This document shows positions 1 through 6,281 of a DNA stretch of 8,607 bases, piece after piece (the first letter of the stretch is position 1; the number at the start of each line of letters is the position of its first letter). The notes under the pieces are model-generated. The model made no database searches and was not told the DNA's origin. It saw only the letters and a program-made list of their open reading frames with translations. Source of the DNA: an uncultured Opitutaceae bacterium (GTDB taxonomy: Bacteria > Verrucomicrobiota > Verrucomicrobiia > Opitutales > Opitutaceae); the NCBI GenBank assembly GCA_903885525.1, contig CAISJA010000438.1, positions 1-8,607 on the forward strand. Direction: 5' to 3'. Made by a program: the position numbers and the translations under genes.

Positions 1-552
1 CGTGTCGGGCCAGAGCGTGAAGGCCCGCGGCCGGGGCGGCGGGGCGGTGGTGGCGGGAATTTGGAAGAGCATGACCCCGCCGGGAGCCGTCACGCGGACA
101 AATTCCGCGATGTAGCGCCGGGAGTAGACCGGCTCCATGTGCTGGAGGGTGATCAGGCTGAGGACGAAATCGAACTGGTGGTCAGGGAAAACCCGCAGGT
201 CCGGGTGGATGTTATGCAGATAGTGCACCCTGTCTCCGTGCTGGTTGAGGGCGCGGGCGAGCTCCAGCATCTGTTCGGAAATATCGACTCCTGTCACCCG
301 GTCGAAATGTGCCGCCAGAGCCTGGGTAAGGCGTCCGACCCCGCAACCGAAGTCGAGCGCCATGCCCGGCCGCAATGCCGGATGATGCCGGCGGACCCCG
401 GCCATCCGGGCCGCTACTTCCTCCCGACCGTGGGCGAAAAACTCCTCCAGCTGCCAGCGATTGCCCTTTTTGTCCGGAGTGGTCAGCACCGCCCAGAACG
501 GATCGGTTTCGGCCAGACGGTTCCAATGCTTGCGGGTGGAGGGAAGCTTCAT
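1..552 (-). CDS. Class I SAM-dependent methyltransferase, 3'-truncated by window edge
   Basis: This is the last visible gene of the polysaccharide operon. The frame is open to the window edge, giving 184 residues without a stop; the C-terminal end lies outside. Residues 1-60 form a charged N-terminal region. The Rossmann SAM-binding core then begins with motif I LDFGCGVGR (66-74). The acidic residue that usually binds the ribose is D90 in VTGVDIS. A motif IV-like segment, FDFVLSLITLQHM, lies at 127-139, and a post-motif APGG turn at 156-159. This is the general class I methyltransferase fold of the Methyltransf_11/25 type. The target cannot be read from the sequence; given the neighbours, a sugar or glycan intermediate in the cytoplasm is likely (inference). 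The ATG overlaps the TGA of the upstream glycosyltransferase (ATGA), which fixes the start and suggests translational coupling. Confidence 0.88.
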   Translation of the reverse strand, partial: MKLPSTRKHWNRLAETDPFWAVLTTPDKKGNRWQLEEFFAHGREEVAARMAGVRRHHPALRPGMALDFGCGVGRLTQALAAHFDRVTGVDISEQMLELARALNQHGDRVHYLHNIHPDLRVFPDHQFDFVLSLITLQHMEPVYSRRYIAEFVRVTAPGGVMLFQIPATTAPPPRPRAFTLWPDT

Positions 553-2156
553 ACGGACCGTCCGGCCAGGGTCTCGAGCCTTCGCCGGTAGCGGGCGCCG
601 ATCACCGCGGGGGAGAACTTTTCCTCGATGGTGGCGCGTGCGGCCGTGCCGAGCTGGGTGCCGAGGGCGCGGTCCTCGAACAGACGGCGCATCCACCAGG
701 CGGCATGGTCGACATCCGGGTCGGCCCAAACCTGGCCCTTGGCGTAGGGGCCGTGGTTCTCTTGCAAAGTGACCAGTGGGGCGCGCACCGGGCAGCCGTT
801 GGCGGCGGTCAGAAACTCGGCGGTGGCCGACCAGTCGGTCGCAATGACGGGTTTACCCAGCAACATGCTCTCGGCTACGGCAAGTCCGTAGCCCTCGGAG
901 CGATGGAGGGAGACGAAGCAGTCGCAGGCTGACTCGAGCTCATAGACCTCGGCACGCTGGAGGGTCCGGGCGATCAGCGTGGTGCCGGGCAGCGTGGCGG
1001 CGAGAGCGCGGAGCTTTTCGAAATCAGCCTCGTTGCCGGCCACGTTGTGGACCTTGATGACGAGGGCGGCGCCGCGCTCGGCCAGGCCGGAGCGGCGGAA
1101 TGCCTCGAGGGCGGCGGCCGGGTTCTTGCGGGCTGAGTAGGAGTTGAGGTCGTAGAGGAAGAGAAAGAGGTAGCGGTCGCGGGGCAGGCCGAATTTTTCG
1201 CGAAATTCGCCCGAGGGGCGGGCGAATCCCATGGCATGGGGCATCACGACCACGGGAACAGGCACCTTTTCCGCAATGGCATTGGCAGAGAAGTTCGAGG
1301 GGGCCCAGATCTCCTGGCAATAATCGGCATATCCGGCCCAGTGGTCGGGAAACTCGGGCAATTCCCAAGCCCAGTAGCCGATGGTGTACTTGTGCGTGCG
1401 GAAGCCGGCGCCATGGTGGTGGTCAAGGTCGCGCATGCCTGGCGCATCCACATGGATGACGTTGACCGGGTGCGGGTTGGCCTGCTGCAGGCGGGCCGCG
1501 TACGCCACATCCGACATCGGGTTCTTGCACGGCAGCCGCAGGTCGATGAGGGCGGTGGGCAGTTGGGCCGCATCGGCGGCACGGGCGGCGCAGCGGACCG
1601 ACTCGCCGATGCCAAGATCGGCACGGAAGTAGCCCACAAGGTTCAGGCCGACGTCGAGATGGCGGCGGACAAAGGACCGGCTCCAAGGTGCGCCGCGGTC
1701 GCCGAAGTCACAGAGAGTCTCCCCGGCCACCGTGATCCGGCGCAGACGCAGGCGCCGGTTGCGCGTCTGCCGCCGCCACGGCTGCCAGAAGGGCAGGCCC
1801 GTGATGCGACCCAGCCAGGCGAGGGTGTTGCTGCCGCCCACGCCGAGCAGCGTGAGGGTCAGCGCATGCTGGGCGCTGCTGCGGCCGGCGGAGGTCAGGG
1901 GGCAGCGCAGCGCAAATTTCCCGGGGGGAATCACCTGCTGCCGCAGTACGCGACGGCCATCCAGCGACACGGCCAGACCGAGGGGGCCGCGGGAGGTGGC
2001 ATCGGCGGGCTGCTCCGGCAACACTTCACCCTCGAGCGTGATCTCCCCGGCGTCGCGCAGGACCGGAAGCTCCAGCCGGCCGGACTCCCTGAGCCAAAGC
2101 GAGTCGGAAGCGAGCTGGTCGGTGAATAATCCGTGGAAACTGGAGCGGCGGGACAT
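549..2156 (-). CDS. GT4-type glycosyltransferase with N-terminal accessory domain
   Basis: The protein is 535 residues from the ATG. Residues about 18-150 form an extra domain rich in beta-type alternation. Its sequence resembles the C-terminal domain of the neighbouring GT2 enzyme, with shared RLxLP, LGL, TLLGV and NRRLR. The glycosyltransferase part (about 170-530) has a GT-B fold pattern. It shows VGYFRADLGIGES (173-185), GYWAWELPEF (260-269) and SARKNP (341-346), and ends in the retaining-GT EX7E motif E421...E429 within SEGYGLAVAESMLLGKPVIA. It should transfer a sugar from a nucleotide donor to a growing glycan in the cytoplasm; donor and acceptor are unknown. The frame also extends upstream to a TTG at 2213. 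I chose the ATG at 2154-2156 because the added 19 residues look like non-coding sequence and match no domain; neither start has a clear Shine-Dalgarno. The gene ends in a 4-bp overlap with the methyltransferase. Confidence 0.9.
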   Translation of the reverse strand: MSRRSSFHGLFTDQLASDSLWLRESGRLELPVLRDAGEITLEGEVLPEQPADATSRGPLGLAVSLDGRRVLRQQVIPPGKFALRCPLTSAGRSSAQHALTLTLLGVGGSNTLAWLGRITGLPFWQPWRRQTRNRRLRLRRITVAGETLCDFGDRGAPWSRSFVRRHLDVGLNLVGYFRADLGIGESVRCAARAADAAQLPTALIDLRLPCKNPMSDVAYAARLQQANPHPVNVIHVDAPGMRDLDHHHGAGFRTHKYTIGYWAWELPEFPDHWAGYADYCQEIWAPSNFSANAIAEKVPVPVVVMPHAMGFARPSGEFREKFGLPRDRYLFLFLYDLNSYSARKNPAAALEAFRRSGLAERGAALVIKVHNVAGNEADFEKLRALAATLPGTTLIARTLQRAEVYELESACDCFVSLHRSEGYGLAVAESMLLGKPVIATDWSATAEFLTAANGCPVRAPLVTLQENHGPYAKGQVWADPDVDHAAWWMRRLFEDRALGTQLGTAARATIEEKFSPAVIGARYRRRLETLAGRSV

Positions 2157-2273
2157 GGTGTTCGGAGCGAAGGCGGCGCTACAGCTAAGGAGCAGACGGC
2201 ATGGGTTTTTCAATCTTGAAACCAGTTCCCGTCGGTGAGTTGACCCGGCGGGCGGGACTGCTGGCGCAAGGGG
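2157..2273 (-). other. Intra-operon spacer with AT-rich palindrome
   Basis: This 117-bp gap between the GT2 stop and the GT4 ATG is the longest in the operon; the other junctions are 48 bp and a 4-bp overlap. On the minus strand it contains GGTTTCAA-GA-TTGAAA(A)ACC (2204-2223), an 8-bp inverted repeat with one bulged base, in an otherwise GC-rich stretch. An upstream imperfect repeat pairs CAGTCCCG with CGGG(A)ACTG. No T-run follows either hairpin, so a classical terminator is not supported. An internal promoter, an operator or an mRNA-processing hairpin are all possible. The alternative TTG start of the GT4 gene lies inside the palindrome. Confidence 0.4.
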
Positions 2274-3695
2274 TCAAGCCGCACCACGGTGGACTCCATT
2301 GCGCAGGGTGAGCATCACCTGGTCGTCGGCCACGACCTGGGCCACCCGCAGGCGGCGATTGAGGTTGCGCGGCCGGTAGGCGCCGGCGGCGTCGCGCCAG
2401 CGCCGCGGCAGCGGCCACTGGGCGATGAGGCGACCCAGCCGGCCCAGCCAGTTGGTGCGATCCACGCCGAGCAGCGTAATCTCCACCCGGGTCGGCTCGT
2501 CGGGCAGGCAGAGCGGGGAGTCGAAGCCGAAGTTGAAGTCGCCGGCGGGCAAAGGAAAGATATCCCGCACCTGCACGCCGTTGACCCGGAGGCGCAGACC
2601 CAGTTCGCCTGCTCCCGCCGGCTGGCCGGGCGGCTCGGGATGCAGGTGGCCGTTCACGAAAAGGTTTCGGGCGGGAAAACCGGCGGGCAGGGTGAGGCGG
2701 GCGGTTTTCGGCAACCAGGCCTGTGGGCAGGAGGTGTCGAACTTGAAGCCGGCTGGCTCCCCCAGGACTGCGGTGGCGGATGCGCCGGGTGAGTCGAAGA
2801 GCATTTTCCAGCGGGCCTGCTCCCGGCCGATAACCCAACGGGCCCGCAGCAGGGCGGGGCGGGAGGGTTCCCGGCACAGGCCGGCCAGGTACAGCCGGTC
2901 CCGGAGTCGGGAACACCGGCCGGGCTGATCCGGGACGGAAGGTGGCTCCACCGCCCAGGCTCCGGCCACTGCGAGGGTCAACTCGGCGGACCAGCGCAGG
3001 TAGAGCCGGCGGCTGTTGGCCTCGTCGCGCCGGGAGGTAGGGCCGCGGGCGGCACTCACGTGGTGGCGCACGGCACTGTCCAGCACCACGAAGCAACGTC
3101 GGTGGTGCCGGGCAAGCTGGAGCGCCAGATCGATGTCCTCCGCCCCGTTGCGGTAGCCTTCGTCAAAACCACCGGTGGCGTGGAAAACGGCGCGTTCGAT
3201 CAGGCAGCAGGCGGCGGTCACAGCGAAGACCGGGCGGGGGCCGCGGGCCGGCTGAGGGAGGGTGCGGATGTGCTCCAGCTTGGCGGTGCGGGTGACGGTG
3301 ATGCCGGCATGATCAAGGGACCCGTCATCGACCCGGTATTGCAGGTTGCCGACGAGGCCGGCCCGTCGGCCCAGCCGGCGCAGCGCGGCCAGCATCGGCT
3401 CGAGCCAGCCGGGCAAGAATTCGAGGTCGTTGTTGAGGAAGCAGAGGCTCGCCCCGCTGGCGGCCCGGGCCCCTTGGTTGCAGGTTCCGGCAAAGCCGAG
3501 GTTGCGCTCGTTCCGCAGTGCCCGGCAGGGTGCGGCCAAGGTGCCGAGCCAGGTGCGGGTGCCGTCGGTCGACCCGTCGTCCACCAGAATGATCTCATGC
3601 GTGAGGCCGGGCGGCAACGTCGCCTGCAGCGTGCGCAGACATTCCCGAGTGAGCGCAAGGCCGTTGTAGAGCGGAATGACGAAGGAAACCTGCAT
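2274..3695 (-). CDS. Family 2 glycosyltransferase with C-terminal accessory domain
   Basis: The protein is 473 residues. The GT-A catalytic domain occupies about 1-240. It opens with MQVSFVIPLYNG and continues with VDDGSTDG (38-45; nucleotide-binding aspartates D39/D40), NLGFAGTCNQG (65-75), the DXD-equivalent FLNNDLEF (86-93) and TGGFDEGY (174-181). GAEDIDLALQL (184-194) holds the likely catalytic-base aspartate. These are hallmarks of rhamnosyl- and other polysaccharide-type inverting GT2 enzymes. The catalytic domain alone is usually about 250-300 residues, so about 190 residues are extra. Of these, residues about 326-455 form a beta-rich domain resembling the N-terminus of the next gene's product. 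No membrane segment is evident. The likely role is glycan assembly at the inner face of the membrane; linkage and substrate are unknown. The start is the only ATG in frame before the VSFVIPLYN strand. A hairpin touches this start codon. Confidence 0.92.
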   Translation of the reverse strand: MQVSFVIPLYNGLALTRECLRTLQATLPPGLTHEIILVDDGSTDGTRTWLGTLAAPCRALRNERNLGFAGTCNQGARAASGASLCFLNNDLEFLPGWLEPMLAALRRLGRRAGLVGNLQYRVDDGSLDHAGITVTRTAKLEHIRTLPQPARGPRPVFAVTAACCLIERAVFHATGGFDEGYRNGAEDIDLALQLARHHRRCFVVLDSAVRHHVSAARGPTSRRDEANSRRLYLRWSAELTLAVAGAWAVEPPSVPDQPGRCSRLRDRLYLAGLCREPSRPALLRARWVIGREQARWKMLFDSPGASATAVLGEPAGFKFDTSCPQAWLPKTARLTLPAGFPARNLFVNGHLHPEPPGQPAGAGELGLRLRVNGVQVRDIFPLPAGDFNFGFDSPLCLPDEPTRVEITLLGVDRTNWLGRLGRLIAQWPLPRRWRDAAGAYRPRNLNRRLRVAQVVADDQVMLTLRNGVHRGAA

Positions 3696-3726
3696 GGGAC
3701 CGCCCAGCCGTAGCAGGCACGGTCCC
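3696..3726 (-). promoter_or_regulatory. Hairpin immediately upstream of the GT2 start codon
   Basis: In the 48-bp rfbA-GT2 spacer the mRNA would read GGGACCG, then a 17-nt loop, then CGGUCCC directly followed by the AUG. The stem is a perfect 7-bp inverted repeat (3720-3726 with 3696-3702), and a further GCC/GGC pair is possible inside the loop. The 3' arm and loop occupy the ribosome-binding region, including the purine-rich GGCUGGGCGG. The hairpin could therefore hold back GT2 translation or protect a processed mRNA end. There is no T-run, so it is not a typical terminator. The function is inference; the repeat itself is directly visible. Confidence 0.45.
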
Positions 3727-3743
3727 GGCGCGCACGCTGAAAG

Positions 3744-4667
3744 TTAAGCCTGAAGCAGCCGCCGCAGGTATTCGCCATAGGAAGACTTGCCCAGCTTGCG
3801 GATGTTGGCCTCGAGGCCGGGGCGGTCGATCCAGCCCTTCTTGAAGGCGATTTCCTCGAGGCAGGCGATTTTCAGCCCGGTGCGGCTTTCCAGCACCTCG
3901 ACAAACTGCGCGGCCTGCATGAGCGAGTCGTGGGTGCCGGTGTCGAGCCAGGCCGTGCCGCGCCCGAAGGTTTCCACCTGTAGGCTGCCGCGCTCCAGAT
4001 ACAGCCGGTTGAGGTCGGTGATCTCCAGTTCGCCCCGGGCGGAAGGTCGCAGGCTGCGGGCCAGGGTCACGGCGTCCTGGTCGTAAAAATAGAGCCCGGG
4101 AATGGCATAGCTGGACTTGGGCTGCGGCGGTTTTTCTTCGAGCGAGAGCACCCGGCCGTCGGGAGCGAATTCCACGACCCCGTACGCGGCGGGGTTGGCC
4201 ACATGGTAGCCGAAGATGGTGGCGCCCGCTGGGCGGGCGGCGGCGCTGGCGAGCGAGTGCACGAAGTCCGCGCCATAGAAAAGGTTGTCGCCCAGGACGA
4301 GCGCCGAGGGCTCCCGGCCGGTGAGGAAACCGGTGTCGCCGGCAATGTGAAAGGCCTGGGCCAGACCGTCGGGGCTGGGTTGCTCGGCGTAACTGAGCTG
4401 CAAGCCGAATTGCGACCCGTCGCCGAGGAGCTTGCGGAAGAGCGGCAGGTCCTGCGGGGTGGAGATGACGAGCACCTCCCGGATATTCCCGAGCATGAGG
4501 ACCGACAGCGGATAATAGACCATCGGCTTGTCGTACACGGGCATGAGCTGCTTGCTCACCGCGATGGTCAGGGGATAGAGGCGCGTGCCGGAGCCGCCGG
4601 CGAGGATGATGCCTTTCCGCGGCGGTGCCGCGAGGGGTGTGGAGGGTGTGGCGTGGGGTGCAGGCAT
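3744..4667 (-). CDS. rfbA: Glucose-1-phosphate thymidylyltransferase (dTDP-glucose synthase)
   Basis: This enzyme joins dTTP and glucose-1-phosphate to give dTDP-glucose and pyrophosphate. It is the first step toward dTDP-rhamnose and related deoxysugars for surface polysaccharide. The protein is 307 residues, against about 290 for the family. The signature GGSGTRLYPLT (24-34) binds the nucleotide phosphates. It is followed by SKQLMPVYDKPMVYYPLS (38-55), LGDN (125-128, metal-binding aspartate), EEKP (177-180), GELEITDLN (212-220) and WLDTGTHDSL (240-249). The C-terminal region GWIDRPGLE...SYGEYLRRLL is typical of the short RmlA form. The first about 17 residues are a Pro/Ala-rich extension; no in-frame GTG or TTG lies between the ATG and the nucleotide-binding motif, so the extension is forced unless a non-standard start is used. 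It is the first gene of the operon, with a sigma-54-like promoter upstream. The symbol rmlA is equally valid. Confidence 0.96.
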   Translation of the reverse strand: MPAPHATPSTPLAAPPRKGIILAGGSGTRLYPLTIAVSKQLMPVYDKPMVYYPLSVLMLGNIREVLVISTPQDLPLFRKLLGDGSQFGLQLSYAEQPSPDGLAQAFHIAGDTGFLTGREPSALVLGDNLFYGADFVHSLASAAARPAGATIFGYHVANPAAYGVVEFAPDGRVLSLEEKPPQPKSSYAIPGLYFYDQDAVTLARSLRPSARGELEITDLNRLYLERGSLQVETFGRGTAWLDTGTHDSLMQAAQFVEVLESRTGLKIACLEEIAFKKGWIDRPGLEANIRKLGKSSYGEYLRRLLQA

Positions 4668-4724
4668 GGGCGGTGGGCCTGGCTCAGCGGGTGCAACGAA
4701 CGGGAGTATCCTTCGGCGTGCTGG

Positions 4725-4739
4725 GCAAGGGTGGTGCCA
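4725..4739 (-). promoter_or_regulatory. Candidate sigma-54 (-24/-12) promoter for the rfbA operon
   Basis: Reading the minus strand, TGGCACCACCCTTGC matches the RpoN consensus TGGCACG-N4-TTGC at all ten of the TGGCAC and TTGC positions. It has the required 10 bases between the -24 GG and the -12 GC. Only the weakly conserved G after TGGCAC differs. Transcription would start near 4713, giving a leader of about 46 nt before the rfbA ATG. No convincing sigma-70 pair was found in the same stretch. An enhancer-binding site would be expected upstream, towards higher coordinates; the short inverted repeat CAGCC/GGCTG at about 4749-4763 is one possible but weak candidate. Confidence 0.5.
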
Positions 4740-4828
4740 TTGTTAGCAGCCTGTCGGGCTGAGAAACAGAAATTCCATCGTCATAGTGCCATTCCGGGCG
4801 GGGGGCGCCGCGCCGTGTTTGCCCACCT

Positions 4829-4851
4829 GAGCGCGGGAAGGCCCGCTGCTC
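4829..4851 (+). other. Hairpin in the leader region of the CDF gene
   Basis: GAGC-GCGGG (4829-4837) pairs with CCCGC-(T)-GCTC (4842-4851) around an AAGG loop. This gives 9 base pairs with one bulged T, about 100 bp before the CDF start codon. There is no T-run. It could be a leader structure of the exporter mRNA, but at this GC content such stems are common. I could not match the surrounding leader to a known metal-responsive riboswitch (yybP-ykoY or NiCo). Confidence 0.25.
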
Positions 4852-4953
4852 TCACCAGGCCACCCGGGGGCTTGGGGCACGGCCTTGCCCGTGGTCGCCC
4901 GAAGGTGCCACCGCGGGCTTGTCTGCCGGGGCGGGCAGGCGCAGCCTTGCCGG

Positions 4954-5856
4954 ATGCCCCGCACGGACATCCATGCCCGCACGCGCCAGCGCGCCCACGC
5001 CAGCGCCGGGCTGGTCTTGCGCGGCATCGCGTTGAATGCCCTCCTCGCCGCGCTGAAATTTGCCGGCGGCGTCTTCGGTCACACCTATGCGCTGATCGCG
5101 GACGGGGCGGAGTCGCTGCTCGATGTTCTTTCTTCGCTGCTGGTCTGGGCCGGCCTACGGGTCGCCGCCCTGCCGCCCGACGCCGATCATCCCTATGGCC
5201 ACGGCAAGGCCGAGCCGTTGACCGCGCTTGCGGTGGCGTTGTTCGTCTTTGCCATGGCGGGCTGGGTGGGCGTGCATGCCGTGCATGAGATCCTGACCCC
5301 GCACCCGGGGCCGGCGTGGTGGACGCTGCTGCTGCTAGCGGGGGTGATCGTGGCGAAGGCCTGGTTCTCGCGCCGGATGACCTCTGCGGGCGAGGCGGTG
5401 GGCAGCACGGCGCTCGGCGTTGAGGCGCTGCACCACTGGTCCGACGCCATGACCTCGGCGGCGGCCTTTGTCGGCATCGGCATCGCTCTCTGGGGCGGCA
5501 AGGGTTGGGAGACGGCGGACGACTGGGCGGCGCTCTTCGCCTGCGTCATCATCGGCTTCAACGGCGTCGGCATGTTCACCAAGGCCCTCGGCGATGTGAT
5601 GGATTCCGCCGTCACCGAAAAATTTGACGGCGAGGTGCGGGCCCTCGCGCTCGGCGTGCCCGGGGTGCAGGCGCTGGACAAGTGCCGCGTCCGCCGGAGC
5701 GGCCTCAGCCATCTCGTCGACATCCAGGTGCGCGTCGACGGCAACCTCACGGTGCGCGAGGGGCACGCCATCGCCCATGCGGTGAAGGACGCGCTCCTCG
5801 CCTCGGCACCGCATGCCATCAGCGATGTGTCGGTGCACATTGAGCCGATGCGGTGA
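4954..5856 (+). CDS. Cation diffusion facilitator (CDF) family metal exporter
   Basis: The protein is 300 residues, the usual CDF length. It exchanges cytoplasmic divalent metal (Zn, Fe, Mn, Co or similar) for protons at the inner membrane. Six membrane segments are visible at about 18-42, 46-70, 89-110, 121-138, 161-181 and 186-205. Transport-site residues are ESLLD in TM2 (E53, D57) and HHWSD in TM5 (H160 or H161, D164). The cytosolic DHPYGHGKAE loop (78-87) is a family hallmark. Residues about 220-300 form the ferredoxin-like cytoplasmic dimer domain, with VPGVQALDKCRVR, HLVDIQVRVDG and DVSVHIEP. The first TM2 position is Glu where well-studied members such as YiiP have Asp, so metal specificity should not be assumed. 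The frame extends upstream to a TTG at 4885. I chose the ATG at 4954 because MPRTDIHARTR runs straight into the usual N-terminus while the added residues look non-coding. It is divergent from rfbA. Confidence 0.93.
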   Translation: MPRTDIHARTRQRAHASAGLVLRGIALNALLAALKFAGGVFGHTYALIADGAESLLDVLSSLLVWAGLRVAALPPDADHPYGHGKAEPLTALAVALFVFAMAGWVGVHAVHEILTPHPGPAWWTLLLLAGVIVAKAWFSRRMTSAGEAVGSTALGVEALHHWSDAMTSAAAFVGIGIALWGGKGWETADDWAALFACVIIGFNGVGMFTKALGDVMDSAVTEKFDGEVRALALGVPGVQALDKCRVRRSGLSHLVDIQVRVDGNLTVREGHAIAHAVKDALLASAPHAISDVSVHIEPMR

Positions 5857-5924
5857 GCCAGGGCGGGCCCTTCCCGGCACTGTCTTCGCCCCACCCAGGG
5901 CAAACCATGGCAGGGCGCAGAGGG

Positions 5925-5949
5925 AATTGTCACGTATTACGGGACAATT
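5925..5949. repeat. 25-bp near-perfect AT-rich palindrome
   Basis: The left arm AATTGTCACGTA (5925-5936) and right arm TACGGGACAATT (5938-5949) pair at 11 of 12 positions around a single central T (5937). The only mismatch is A5932 opposite G5942. On the plus strand it is followed by A and five T's (5951-5955). It lies 69 bp after the CDF stop and could act as that gene's terminator. However, the stem is AT-rich at its base and the symmetry reaches the centre, which also suits a protein-binding operator or a REP-like repeat unit. A smaller hairpin, TGGCC-cggga-GGCCA (5955-5969), follows directly. Confidence 0.6.
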
Positions 5950-5969
5950 ATTTTTGGCCCGGGAGGCCA

Positions 5970-6191
5970 GCAAACGTGGTCGAGGAGGGGGGGGTGAACG
6001 CTGACCTCTGCACCCACGGTGCCGCCGCCGGCCGCTGCGCACGCTGCTGGCGGGGAAGCCGAACCGGCGAGGGTGCCGCGATCCCAGCCGCACCACGGCA
6101 CAACGCCGTGACGGCGAAGCGGGATGGCGGCATTCCGCAAACCGCCTGGCGGGCGAAAGCTTTGCTGGGCGGCGGTCGGGCTGGCTTGCTG
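5970..6191. other. Non-coding spacer before the PEP carboxykinase leader
   Basis: No credible gene is seen in this stretch. It contains a run of eight G's (5987-5994). A 6-bp hairpin CACGGC-acaac-GCCGTG lies at 6094-6110. A CCGCC-T-GGCGG palindrome lies near 6143-6153, flanked by GCAAA and TTTGC. Open frames crossing the stretch give Gly/Ala/Arg-rich translations with no recognisable domain. I could not match it to a known riboswitch or small RNA. Confidence 0.4.
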
Positions 6192-6281
6192 CTTATACCG
6201 AAGGCAAATTAACTTTAATCGGCCGGGCCAGCCGGCCTTTCCCGTTGTGTCTCGCCCGGCCCTCGGCTAGGCTGGAGTCCC
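6192..6281 (+). promoter_or_regulatory. pckG: Promoter-like AT-rich block and leader of pckG
   Basis: Positions 6192-6220 are abruptly AT-rich within a GC-rich spacer and contain -10-like hexamers (TTATAC at 6193, TTTAAT at 6214). A TTG-type -35 lies at 6186, but no pair is convincing on its own. The block is followed by a perfect 6-bp hairpin GGCCGG-gccag-CCGGCC (6221-6237) and then TTTCCC, which could be a leader stem or weak attenuator. A short Shine-Dalgarno GGAG (6274-6277) sits four bases before the ATG and supports the chosen start. Confidence 0.4.

Noticed and set aside
1236..2129. Long plus-strand open frame antisense to the GT4 gene, and similar plus-strand frames over 61-932 and 3060-3713
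   Set aside because: All lie opposite well-supported glycosyltransferase or methyltransferase genes and show no recognisable domain; they are GC-bias shadows.
4871..4890. GG-N10-GC sequence on the plus strand upstream of the CDF gene (possible second sigma-54 site)
   Set aside because: The TGGCAC block and the -12 TTGC are one base too close. The spacing works only by using an offset GG in a G-run, which is expected by chance at this GC content.
4743..5027. Minus-strand open frame in the rfbA-CDF intergenic region
   Set aside because: It overlaps the CDF N-terminus and the candidate regulatory region, and shows no domain or ribosome-binding site.
5895..5925. CAGGGCAAACCAT resembling the 5' strand of a c-di-GMP-I (GEMM) riboswitch
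   Set aside because: The hairpin that should follow (CCAU...GNRA...GUGG) and the second conserved helix are missing, and no gene starts close behind. It is most likely a chance match.
6031..6135. GC-rich stem-forming spacer vaguely like a cobalamin riboswitch (GGGGAAGCCG...CCGGCG)
   Set aside because: The conserved B12 box and the CCGGUG...AAUCCGG arrangement are absent, and the downstream gene is pckG, not a cobalamin-related gene.
5853..6212. 119-codon plus-strand frame starting with a GTG that overlaps the CDF stop
   Set aside because: The overlap looks coupled, but the frame runs through the 25-bp palindrome and a G-run, and the translation has no domain or composition typical of a protein.
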